Part shown: piece after piece, positions 1 to 5,394 of the stretch | Layout of the letters: the number at the start of each line of letters is the position of its first letter | Position numbering within the stretch: the stretch's first letter is position 1 | DNA from: Archangium sp. | GTDB lineage: Bacteria; Myxococcota; Myxococcia; Myxococcales; Myxococcaceae | Direction: 5' to 3' | NCBI GenBank assembly: GCA_016793585.1 | Contig: JAEUJR010000137.1 | Location: 1 to 5,394 of the forward strand | Length of the DNA stretch: 5,394 nt | Made by a program: the position numbers and the translations under genes | The notes under the pieces: model-generated | The model's input: only the letters and a program-made list of their open reading frames with translations | Databases searched by the model: none | Told to the model about the DNA's origin: nothing

Positions 1-1508
1 CTGCGTACCTCGAGCGCTTTCGTGAACTGCAGGAAGCGAATCAGCGGCTCAAGGCGCTCGACCGTCGCAAGAACGAGCTGCTCGCGGTGCTCAGTCACGA
101 CCTGCGCGCACCGCTCAACGTGCAGCTCGGCCACTCACACATTCTGCTCACCGACGGCGGGTTGCCGAAGTCGCTCACCCCGTCGGCAGAGGCCATTCAG
201 CGCTCGAGCCGCAAGATGCTCGAGTTGGTCGAGTCACTGCTCGAGTCGAGCCGTGGCGAAGACGGCCGCATCGTCCTCTTCACCAAGGCGATGGACGTCT
301 CCGAGACCTGTCAGGAGACAGTGAAGGATCTGCAGATTCTCGCGCGCGATCGCGGCATCTCGTTGCGCGCAGAAGCGCCGATGAGCCTCGAGGTCGTGGG
401 CGACGAACAGAAGATTCGCCAGGTGCTGCAGAACCTCGTCACCAACGCGCTCAAACACGCCAAGCAGGCGAAGTCGGTGGTGGTGCGTGCTCGTCTCAAG
501 CCCCAGCCCGATGGAGACGTGGCCTACGTCGAGGTGCGCGATGACGGAACGGTGGCCGATTCGAACGCGCTGTTGATGGCGTTCGATCGCTCGAGCGGCC
601 TTGGGCTCTCGATCTGCCGCGACTACGTCGAACGTCACGGCGGAGAGATCTGGGCCGAAGCGCCGAGCAGCGGTGGCGCTGTCTTCGCGTTCACGCTCCC
701 GATTCGTCAGGGCAAACCGGTGCGCAAGCCCGTCGTCACGGCGGGGGCTCCGCTCGTGCTGCTCGCCGAAGACGACCCCGTCTTTGCTCGCGTCTGCACC
801 ATGGGCCTGTCGGGCCACTATCGTGTCGAGGTCGCGCGCGACGGGAATGAAGCGGTCGCGAAGGCGAAGGCGCTCACACCCGACATCATCGTGATGGACG
901 TCTTCATGCCGAACCGCGACGGGCTCGATGCGCTGCGTGAGCTGCAGCAGACGGCTTCGACCGCGCAGATTCCGGTGCTGCTCATCTCGGGTCACCCCGA
1001 TCTCTCCGACAAGCTGCGTGCGCTCGATCTCGGCCACGTCGACACGCTGACCAAGCCCTTCTCCTTGAGCCAGCTGCTCACCCGCGTGGGTGACTCGATG
1101 AAGCGCAGCACGAGCAAGGTGGCGGCCGTCGGCGTCGATGCCGAGACGGGCCTCTTCGATCAGCTCGGCCTCGTGAATCGTCTCGAGCAGGAGCTCTCGC
1201 GCAGCGGGCGCTATGGCCGCGCGCTCTCGGTCGGCGTGCTCAAGCCGACGGTTCCCGCGGCGGGCCGGGTCGCGTCGTGCGCGGCCGTGATGCGCAAAGA
1301 GCTGCGCTCGCCCGACATCGTGGGGCACCTCGGCGGCGGCGTCTTCGCCGTGCTGCTGCCCGAGACAGGCCTCGCAGACGCGCGGCAGCTGGTGAACCGC
1401 ATGGCCTCGCTGCTCGAGAAGGAGGGCCTGCCGTACCAGACCCGCCTGATCGATGTACGCGAAGGCGCACAGGGCGCTGAGGCCCTGCTCGAACAGCTGC
1501 TGGCGTAG
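1..1508 (+). CDS. sgmT: Hybrid histidine kinase, 3' part (HisKA-HATPase-REC-degenerate GGDEF), SgmT-like
   Basis: The reading frame is open from the left edge (first full codon at 3) to TAG at 1506-1508, so the N-terminus and any sensor domain (GAF in SgmT) lie outside. The GTG at 87 is internal, because a charged coiled-coil linker precedes it in frame. Domains in order: HisKA with H-box SHDLRAPLN (phospho-His codon 96-98); HATPase (about 309-707) with N-box NLVTNALKHA, then DDGTV (540-554) and SGLGLS (594-611); receiver (about 750-1100) with acidic cluster EDD, phospho-Asp in VMDVFMPNRDG (codon 897-899), and Lys in LTKPF; and a GGDEF-like domain (about 1137-1505) starting DAETGL, with RSPD (1305-1316) five residues before GGGVF (1332-1346). 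GGGVF and loss of the FKxxND region imply no diguanylate cyclase activity, while the RxxD I-site could still bind c-di-GMP. M. xanthus SgmT has this architecture and is a c-di-GMP receptor controlling extracellular matrix. The symbol rests on architecture and neighbourhood; the family call is firmer than the orthology. Confidence 0.88.
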   Translation, partial: AYLERFRELQEANQRLKALDRRKNELLAVLSHDLRAPLNVQLGHSHILLTDGGLPKSLTPSAEAIQRSSRKMLELVESLLESSRGEDGRIVLFTKAMDVSETCQETVKDLQILARDRGISLRAEAPMSLEVVGDEQKIRQVLQNLVTNALKHAKQAKSVVVRARLKPQPDGDVAYVEVRDDGTVADSNALLMAFDRSSGLGLSICRDYVERHGGEIWAEAPSSGGAVFAFTLPIRQGKPVRKPVVTAGAPLVLLAEDDPVFARVCTMGLSGHYRVEVARDGNEAVAKAKALTPDIIVMDVFMPNRDGLDALRELQQTASTAQIPVLLISGHPDLSDKLRALDLGHVDTLTKPFSLSQLLTRVGDSMKRSTSKVAAVGVDAETGLFDQLGLVNRLEQELSRSGRYGRALSVGVLKPTVPAAGRVASCAAVMRKELRSPDIVGHLGGGVFAVLLPETGLADARQLVNRMASLLEKEGLPYQTRLIDVREGAQGAEALLEQLLA

Positions 1509-1540
1509 TGCGCTCGCAGGCCGCTATCGTTTCCAGACGG

Positions 1541-3382
1541 ATGTCGCGCTTCGTCTTCGTCGCCGCTCTGGTCTTCTCCCTCGCAGCCCTGGCGGGCCCT
1601 CCGAAGCGCCCGCCAGTCGATCTCCAGGCGATGCAGGAGGCCATGGGCGCTCCCGCAGAGTCGACCACTCAGTTTCCCAGCGCCGCTTCGTACGCTCATT
1701 ATCTGCGCGCGCGGCTCTCGCATCACGAGGGTGATCATCGCACCGCGATGGACGAGCTTCGGCTGGCGCTCGCCTCCGACGACGCGAACCCGTTTCTGCT
1801 CACGCAGCTCGCCGAGCAGTACGCACGAACCTCGGAGCTCGAGCGCGCCGAGGCCCAGCTCAAGCGCGTTCTCGACAAACACCCTGACTACGCGCCCGCG
1901 CAGTTGTTGATGGGCCGGGTGCTGTACGAGGCACAGAAGACGACGCGCGCGCGTGCGCACCTGACGCGCGCCATCAAGCTTCGCCCCAACGACCCTGACG
2001 CGTACCTCGTGCTGACGCAGCTCTGGCTCGATCAGGGCAAGGTCGACGAGGCCACGAAGGTGGTCGAAGAGCTGGGCGGTGCGGTGCCCGGAGAGCCCAT
2101 CGGCTACCGCCGGCTCGGCCTCGCGCTAGCCGAGCGGGGTGACGCGGCCCGTGCCGAGAAGCTGTTGGTTCGCGCCGTCGAGCGAGATCCCGGTGACGTC
2201 GATTGCTGGACGACGCTCGCGCGCATCTACGAAGCGACCGGCCGTGGTGAAAAGTCGCTCGAGGCGTGGGGGCGTGCGGTCGAGCGTGATCCCGAGAACA
2301 AAGAGGTGCTCGTCTCGGCGGGCCGCATGGCGCTCCGCCTCGAGCAATACGCCGAGGCGCGCGCGTACTTCGATCAGCTGCTCTCCCTCGGCCGTGACCC
2401 CGAGGTGGTGGTGAAGGTCGCGTTCTCATACCTGGCCATGCACCGCCTCAACGACGCGGCGTCAGTGCTCGATCAGGCGCGCAAGCAGCACACCGAAGAG
2501 CCGCGGCTCCATTTCTACGCAGGCCTCGTTCACGAACGCGTTCGTAGCTGGGCGAAGGCGGCCGAGGCGTTCGACGCCGTACCGAAGGACGGAACGGATC
2601 TCTCGTACGAAGCCCGCCTGCACAAGGCGATGTGCCAGTCGTCACTCGGCCAGCACAAGCTCGCCCTCGACGGCTTCTCGAGGCTCAACGACGAACGGCC
2701 CACGCTGTCGGGGCTGTCGGCCGCGTGGGGCAGGGCGCTCGAGCGGGCAGGCCGCCCGAAGGAGGCCGAAGCGACGCTGCTCAAGGCCTTCCAGACGGTG
2801 CGTGCTCCCGACGTGCTCGACGCCCTCTCGGGGTTCTACGAACGGCAGGGCAAGCCACAAGACGCGGTCGCGCTGTTCACCCAGGCGTTGTCGAAGGCGC
2901 CCAAAGACGAGCCGCTCTTGTTCGCGCTCGCCTCGGCCCAGGAGCGCAAGGGCGACTGGCAGCGGGCGGTCGAGACGATGCGGTTGGTGCTCGATCAGAG
3001 CCCGGCCAACACCGCCGCGATGAACTTCATCGGCTATACGCTGGCCGATCGTGGCGGCGATCTCGACGAGGCCGAGAAGCTGGTGCTCAAGGCGCTCGAG
3101 GCGAAGCCCGACTCGGCGGCGTACCTCGACTCGATGGGCTGGGTGGCGTTTCACAAAGGCCAGTTCGATCGCGCGGTCGACTTTCTCGAGCGGGCCGTCG
3201 CCGAATCACCCGATGAGCCGACGTTGCTCGAACACCTCGCCGAGGCGTGCGTGAAGGGTGGTCGAAAGCCGCGCGCGGAGTCAGCCCTCAAACGCGCGGT
3301 GCAATTGCTCGTCGACAACCCCGAGTCGGCCGATCGCCCGCTGCAGAAGGCCGAGCTCGAGAAGAAGCTGCGCGCGCTCTGA
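1541..3382 (+). CDS. Exported tetratricopeptide-repeat (TPR) protein
   Basis: Encodes 613 aa from ATG 1541. This start places a classic signal peptide at the very N-terminus: MSR, hydrophobic FVFVAALVFSLAAL, then an ALA|GPP cleavage site near residue 18. There is no lipobox Cys, so a soluble periplasmic or secreted protein is inferred rather than a lipoprotein. An in-frame GTG at 1508 overlaps the kinase TAG by one base (TAGTG) and would add 11 residues (624 aa); it would allow translational coupling. Neither start has a clear Shine-Dalgarno. From about residue 50 to 575 the protein is a succession of roughly a dozen helix-turn-helix TPR units (recurrent G/A-x-AEx and A-I/V-x-x-x-P patterns). 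The block MNFIGYTLADRGG (about 494-506) with YLDSMGWVAFHKGQFDRAV is the conserved C-terminal signature of a widespread proteobacterial TPR family. TPRs bind proteins, so a scaffold or assembly role is likely; the partner is unknown. Confidence 0.88.
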   Translation: MSRFVFVAALVFSLAALAGPPKRPPVDLQAMQEAMGAPAESTTQFPSAASYAHYLRARLSHHEGDHRTAMDELRLALASDDANPFLLTQLAEQYARTSELERAEAQLKRVLDKHPDYAPAQLLMGRVLYEAQKTTRARAHLTRAIKLRPNDPDAYLVLTQLWLDQGKVDEATKVVEELGGAVPGEPIGYRRLGLALAERGDAARAEKLLVRAVERDPGDVDCWTTLARIYEATGRGEKSLEAWGRAVERDPENKEVLVSAGRMALRLEQYAEARAYFDQLLSLGRDPEVVVKVAFSYLAMHRLNDAASVLDQARKQHTEEPRLHFYAGLVHERVRSWAKAAEAFDAVPKDGTDLSYEARLHKAMCQSSLGQHKLALDGFSRLNDERPTLSGLSAAWGRALERAGRPKEAEATLLKAFQTVRAPDVLDALSGFYERQGKPQDAVALFTQALSKAPKDEPLLFALASAQERKGDWQRAVETMRLVLDQSPANTAAMNFIGYTLADRGGDLDEAEKLVLKALEAKPDSAAYLDSMGWVAFHKGQFDRAVDFLERAVAESPDEPTLLEHLAEACVKGGRKPRAESALKRAVQLLVDNPESADRPLQKAELEKKLRAL

Positions 3383-3396
3383 AAGTGCATCACTTC

Positions 3397-3430
3397 GTCG
3401 ACTCGCGCGTGTAGCGTGCGCGACCTCGAC
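3397..3430 (+). other. Imperfect GC-rich hairpin in the TPR-hydrolase gap
   Basis: GTCGA (3397-3401) pairs with TCGAC (3426-3430), and TCGCGC (3403-3408) pairs with GCGCGA (3418-3423). A 1x2 internal bulge separates the two stems and the loop is 9 nt. No T-run follows, so it is not a standard intrinsic terminator. It ends four bases before the hydrolase Shine-Dalgarno, so it could influence translation or transcript stability. Function is inferred from position only; such hairpins also arise by chance in GC-rich DNA. Confidence 0.35.
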
Positions 3431-3433
3431 ATC

Positions 3434-3438
3434 GGAGG
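3434..3438 (+). promoter_or_regulatory. Ribosome binding site that sets the hydrolase start
   Basis: GGAGG (within GGAGGGG) lies 7 nt upstream of the GTG at 3446, an ideal spacing. The upstream in-frame GTG at 3416 has no such site and falls inside the hairpin, and the GTG at 3440 is too close. This decides the start in favour of 3446. Confidence 0.7.
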
Positions 3439-3445
3439 GGTGCGC

Positions 3446-4282
3446 GTGACTCGACGCGACGAGGGGTACTTCACGGCCAAAGACGGTCTGCGCCTGTTCT
3501 GGCGCTCGGCCGTGCCGGAAGCGACGCCGAAGGCCTGGGTTGGCGTCGTGCACGGGTACGGCGATCACTCCGGGCGCTACGCGTGGGTGATCGATCAGCT
3601 CGTCGCTGCGGGCTTTGGCGTGATGGCGCTCGACTACCGCGGGCACGGCAAGGCCGATGGGCGACGGGCCGATGTCGGCGTCTGGGACGACTACCTCGGC
3701 GATCTGCAGACCTTCTGGGACAAGCTGCGCGGCGCCGCGGGAGTCGCGCCGACCTTCCTGCTCGCCCACAGTCATGGCGCGCTCATGGCGACGCACTGGG
3801 CTGCGACGACCCCGGCTGGCCTCACCGCGCTCGTGCTCACTGCGCCGTTTCTTCGGCTCGCGTTCGAACCGCCGGCCCTGAAGATCTTCGGCGCGAAGCT
3901 CATCAAGGGTCTGCTCCCCTCGATGCATCTCTCGAACGAGCTCAAGCTCGAAGATCTCTCACGCGACGTCGCGTGGCAGAAGTCGTCGGGTGAAGACCCG
4001 CTCTATCTGCACGTCACCACGCCGCGCTGGTTCTTCGCTTGCAACGATGCCCAGGAGCGGCTCGCCGGCCGCGGAAAGGACATCACCGTGCCGCTCTTCA
4101 TCGCCGCGGGCACCGCCGATCGCATCGCCTCGATGCCCGCCGCGCGCGCCTTCTTCGACACCATCGCGTCGAAGGACAAGACCTGGAAGGACTACCCCGA
4201 GTTCCGCCACGAGGTGCTCTGCGAAGTGAACAAAGAGCAGCCGATGAGCGACATTGTGGCGTGGATTTCGGCCCACCTCTGA
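3446..4282 (+). CDS. Alpha/beta hydrolase, monoacylglycerol lipase-like (serine aminopeptidase S33 / Hydrolase_4 family)
   Basis: Encodes 278 aa from GTG 3446, chosen for its GGAGG site 7 nt upstream; a GTG at 3416 would add 10 residues. No signal peptide or membrane segment is visible, so it is probably cytoplasmic. Family hallmarks, numbered from 3446: HGYGDHSGRY (about 36-45, oxyanion-hole HG), LDYRGHGKADGRR (about 62-74), nucleophile elbow AHSHG with Ser109, AAGTADRI with Asp225, and FRHEVLCE with His255. The RHE...E end matches the monoglyceride lipase and lysophospholipase pattern, and the length fits the family (about 270-310 aa). The elbow is AxSxG instead of the usual GxSxG, a conservative change seen in some relatives. 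The likely reaction is hydrolysis of a monoacylglycerol, lysophospholipid or other carboxylic ester; the substrate cannot be told from sequence. It follows the TPR gene after 63 nt and precedes the first bactofilin by 21 nt, so cotranscription with either is plausible. Confidence 0.9.
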   Translation: MTRRDEGYFTAKDGLRLFWRSAVPEATPKAWVGVVHGYGDHSGRYAWVIDQLVAAGFGVMALDYRGHGKADGRRADVGVWDDYLGDLQTFWDKLRGAAGVAPTFLLAHSHGALMATHWAATTPAGLTALVLTAPFLRLAFEPPALKIFGAKLIKGLLPSMHLSNELKLEDLSRDVAWQKSSGEDPLYLHVTTPRWFFACNDAQERLAGRGKDITVPLFIAAGTADRIASMPAARAFFDTIASKDKTWKDYPEFRHEVLCEVNKEQPMSDIVAWISAHL

Positions 4283-4303
4283 CGTAGGAACCTCACGCGC
4301 TCC

Positions 4304-4648
4304 ATGGCCACGAACGACCAAATCAACATCATCGGTAAGGGCATCACCATTCGAGGCAGCCTCACCGGCGGCGGCGATCTCGTCGTCGAAGGCCGCGTCG
4401 AAGGTCAGGTGAACCTCAAGAATCACCTCACGATCGAATCGAGCGGCGTGGTCGAAGCCGACATTCGCGCCGACGAGCTGACCATCAACGGCACGGCCTC
4501 TGGCAACATCGACGCCGGCACCAAGTGCAGCATCAACCAGTCGGCCAAGGTGAACGGCGACATCAAGGCCACCCGCGTGGTCATCGAAGACGGCGCCGTG
4601 TTCAACGGCTCCATCGAGATGGACGTCAAGCTGCCCGACGACATCTGA
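4304..4648 (+). CDS. bacN: Bactofilin, first of three (BacN position)
   Basis: A 114-aa bactofilin (DUF583/PF04519 family). These cytoskeletal proteins polymerise without nucleotide through a right-handed beta-helix core. The core runs from about residue 8 to 108 with recurring hydrophobic strands and Gly turns: IIGKGITIRGSLTGGGDL, VEGRVEGQVNL, SSGVVEADI, NGTASGNI, NGDIKATRVVIEDGAVF. Short N- and C-terminal tails (ending KLPDDI) flank it, with no membrane segment. The start is ATG 4304; TAGGA at 4285-4289 is a weak ribosome site about 14 nt away, so translation may depend on coupling with the hydrolase gene that ends 21 nt upstream. It is the most divergent of the three, with GGGDL where the others have GDEDL. 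The symbol is given by position in a bacNOP-like triplet; which paralogue is which was not checked by phylogeny. Confidence 0.9.
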   Translation: MATNDQINIIGKGITIRGSLTGGGDLVVEGRVEGQVNLKNHLTIESSGVVEADIRADELTINGTASGNIDAGTKCSINQSAKVNGDIKATRVVIEDGAVFNGSIEMDVKLPDDI

Positions 4649-4690
4649 GTTCTGATTCTCTGCAACGAAGCACTTCATTCCCGAGGGGCG

Positions 4691-4695
4691 AAGGA
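4691..4695 (+). promoter_or_regulatory. Ribosome binding site of the second bactofilin
   Basis: AAGGA lies 6 nt upstream of ATG 4702. It supports that start over the long upstream extension in the same frame back to 4525, which overlaps the first bactofilin and encodes unrelated Arg/Gln-rich sequence. The rest of the 53-nt gap (4649-4701) is slightly less GC-rich; I see no convincing -35/-10 pair or terminator in it. Confidence 0.65.
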
Positions 4696-4701
4696 CGACA
4701 C

Positions 4702-5025
4702 ATGGCGAACACGATCATCGGCTCGAGCATCGTCATCGACGGAGAGATCTCCGGAGATGAGGACCTCGTGATCCAGGGGACGGTGAAGGGGAAGATCTCT
4801 CTGAAAGAGAGCCTCTTCGTCGAGGCGTCGGGCGTCGTCGAGGCCGACATCGAGGTGCAGAACGTCGACATCGCCGGGCGCGTGACGGGCAACATCGCCG
4901 CCACCGACAAGGTCGAGCTCAAGGCCGACTGCCGGGTGGTTGGCGACGTGCGGGCCCCTCGAATCCTCATCGCCGATGGGGCGAGCTTCAAGGGCAACGT
5001 CGACATGGACGTGAAGGAGCGCTGA
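4702..5025 (+). CDS. bacO: Bactofilin, second of three (BacO position)
   Basis: A 107-aa bactofilin that is almost all core domain: NTIIGSSIVIDGEISGDEDL at the start, then GTVKGKISL, EASGVVEADI, GRVTGNIAATDKVEL, VVGDVRAPRILIADGASF and NVDMDVKER at the end. By hand alignment about half of the roughly 99 core residues are identical to the third bactofilin, so these two are the closer pair. The start is ATG 4702, with AAGGA 6 nt upstream and similarity to the family beginning at residue 3. It has minimal tails, so any partner-binding or membrane-binding extension must come from its paralogues in a mixed polymer. In M. xanthus BacN, BacO and BacP colocalise in subpolar scaffolds; co-polymerisation here is inferred from that. 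It ends 4 nt before the next start, which indicates one transcript. Confidence 0.92.
   Translation: MANTIIGSSIVIDGEISGDEDLVIQGTVKGKISLKESLFVEASGVVEADIEVQNVDIAGRVTGNIAATDKVELKADCRVVGDVRAPRILIADGASFKGNVDMDVKER
5014..5019 (+). promoter_or_regulatory. Ribosome binding site of the third bactofilin, inside the second gene
   Basis: AAGGAG in the last codons of the second bactofilin lies 10 nt before ATG 5030. This embedded site and the 4-nt gap imply translational coupling of the second and third bactofilins. Confidence 0.6.
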
Positions 5026-5029
5026 GTCC

Positions 5030-5394
5030 ATGGCGGCTACCAAGGAGTTCTCGTCGACCGGCGGAGATGCCACCGTGATCGGCCCATCGATTCTCATCAG
5101 CGGCAAGCTCACCGGCGACGAAGATCTCACCGTTCGTGGGCGCGTCGAGGGCGAGCTGAACCTGTCGAAGACGCTGATCGTCGAGACCAGCGGCATCGTG
5201 AAGGCCAACGTCTCGGTTCGCAACGCGATCGTCTCGGGTGTGGTGGTGGGCAACATCACCGCCTCCGAGAGCGTCGAGCTGACCCGCGAAGGCCGCATGG
5301 TGGGCGACATCAACAGCCCGCGCGTGATCATCGTCGACGGCGCCAGCTTCCGCGGCCACGTCGACATGGGCAACGCCGAGCCCCGCCCGCAGTC
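5030..5394 (+). CDS. bacP: Bactofilin, third of three, cut by the window edge (BacP position)
   Basis: The frame is open from ATG 5030 to the right edge (121 residues visible, no stop). The core covers residues about 14-113: ATVIGPSILISGKLTGDEDL, VRGRVEGELNL, TSGIVKANV, GVVVGNITASESVEL, MVGDINSPRVIIVDGASF and HVDMGN. It has a longer N-terminal tail (MAATKEFSSTGGD) than its neighbours, and the sequence leaves the core into a Pro-rich stretch (AEPRPQ) at the edge. That suggests a C-terminal extension, as in M. xanthus BacP, which is longer than the other two. BacP there is linked to PadC, to ParABS anchoring and to the GTPase SofG, so this is the likeliest candidate for the scaffold's partner-binding subunit. 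Its full length and tail cannot be judged here. Confidence 0.9.
   Translation, partial: MAATKEFSSTGGDATVIGPSILISGKLTGDEDLTVRGRVEGELNLSKTLIVETSGIVKANVSVRNAIVSGVVVGNITASESVELTREGRMVGDINSPRVIIVDGASFRGHVDMGNAEPRPQ

Noticed and set aside
87..89. GTG 87 as the true start of the kinase
   Set aside because: It would begin three residues before the catalytic His and remove the first half of the HisKA helix; the frame is open upstream with good coiled-coil sequence.
234..1328. A 364-codon open frame on the - strand antisense to the kinase
   Set aside because: It mirrors a well-supported kinase gene on the + strand. Its translation is Arg/His/Ala-rich with no recognisable domain, as is typical of shadow frames in GC-rich DNA.
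1532..1558. Twin-arginine (Tat) signal from SRRMSRF if the TPR gene starts at GTG 1508
   Set aside because: The residue two places after RR is Ser rather than a hydrophobic residue, and the region may be upstream of the real start; a Sec signal from ATG 1541 explains the segment better.
3416..3445. GTG 3416 as start of the hydrolase
   Set aside because: No ribosome site precedes it and it lies inside a hairpin; GTG 3446 has GGAGG at ideal spacing and the hydrolase similarity starts after it.
4525..4701. Extended N-terminus for the second bactofilin from ATG 4525
   Set aside because: It would overlap the first bactofilin by over 120 nt and add unrelated Gln/Arg-rich residues; ATG 4702 has a good Shine-Dalgarno and family similarity begins directly after it.
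4649..4701. Promoter or terminator in the gap between the first and second bactofilins
   Set aside because: No paired -35/-10 elements, no GG-N10-GC sigma-54 pattern and no stem followed by a T-run; the GAAG/CTTC repeat has only a 2-nt loop.
4675..5373. A 232-codon open frame on the - strand across two bactofilins
   Set aside because: It is antisense to two clear bactofilin genes. Its apparent repetitiveness (recurring SPT/SST motifs) simply mirrors the paralogous + strand sequences.
1..5394. parS-like centromere sites, expected if this is a ParABS-linked locus
   Set aside because: I found no CACGTG-centred palindrome resembling TTCCACGTGGAA. Such sites, if present, are outside the window.

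Overview
The window is high-GC coding DNA (clearly GC-rich in third codon positions), with every recognisable gene on the + strand and very short gaps between them. The gene content points to a Myxococcota (myxobacterial) chromosome. Its 3' third carries three tandem bactofilin genes, arranged like the bacN-bacO-bacP cluster of Myxococcus xanthus. Its 5' end carries a hybrid histidine kinase with a C-terminal degenerate GGDEF domain, the architecture of the M. xanthus c-di-GMP receptor kinase SgmT. The assignment comes from reading protein motifs and gene order; no database search was possible.

Layout: (1) 1-1508, the 3' part of a hybrid histidine kinase: coiled-coil linker, HisKA, HATPase with an eroded G1 box and short lid, receiver, and a GGDEF-like domain with a dead active site but a correctly spaced RxxD inhibitory-site motif. 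(2) 1541-3382 (or from a GTG at 1508), a signal-peptide-bearing protein built almost entirely of TPR repeats. (3) 3383-3445, a 63-nt gap with an imperfect GC-rich hairpin followed by a good Shine-Dalgarno. (4) 3446-4282, a monoacylglycerol-lipase-like alpha/beta hydrolase with an intact Ser-Asp-His triad. (5) 4304-4648, 4702-5025 and 5030-5394 (cut by the window edge), three bactofilins.

How they may work together: bactofilins are polymer-forming cytoskeletal proteins. In M. xanthus BacNOP form subpolar scaffolds that hold the ParABS segregation system through PadC, and BacP also works with the small GTPase SofG in polar positioning. If the parallel holds, padC, parA and parB should follow just beyond the right edge. 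The kinase would be a c-di-GMP-responsive regulator, the TPR protein an exported or periplasmic scaffold, and the hydrolase a cytoplasmic lipid or ester hydrolase. No link between the three upstream genes and the bactofilins is shown by the sequence beyond close same-strand packing and the absence of visible terminators.

No mobile element, CRISPR array, tRNA, rRNA or convincing terminator was seen. There is no stretch over 300 bases without a gene. The window looks like a conserved core chromosomal locus rather than an accessory region. The most notable points are the dead GGDEF domain with a kept I-site, the unusual ATP-binding region of the same kinase, and the bactofilin triplet.
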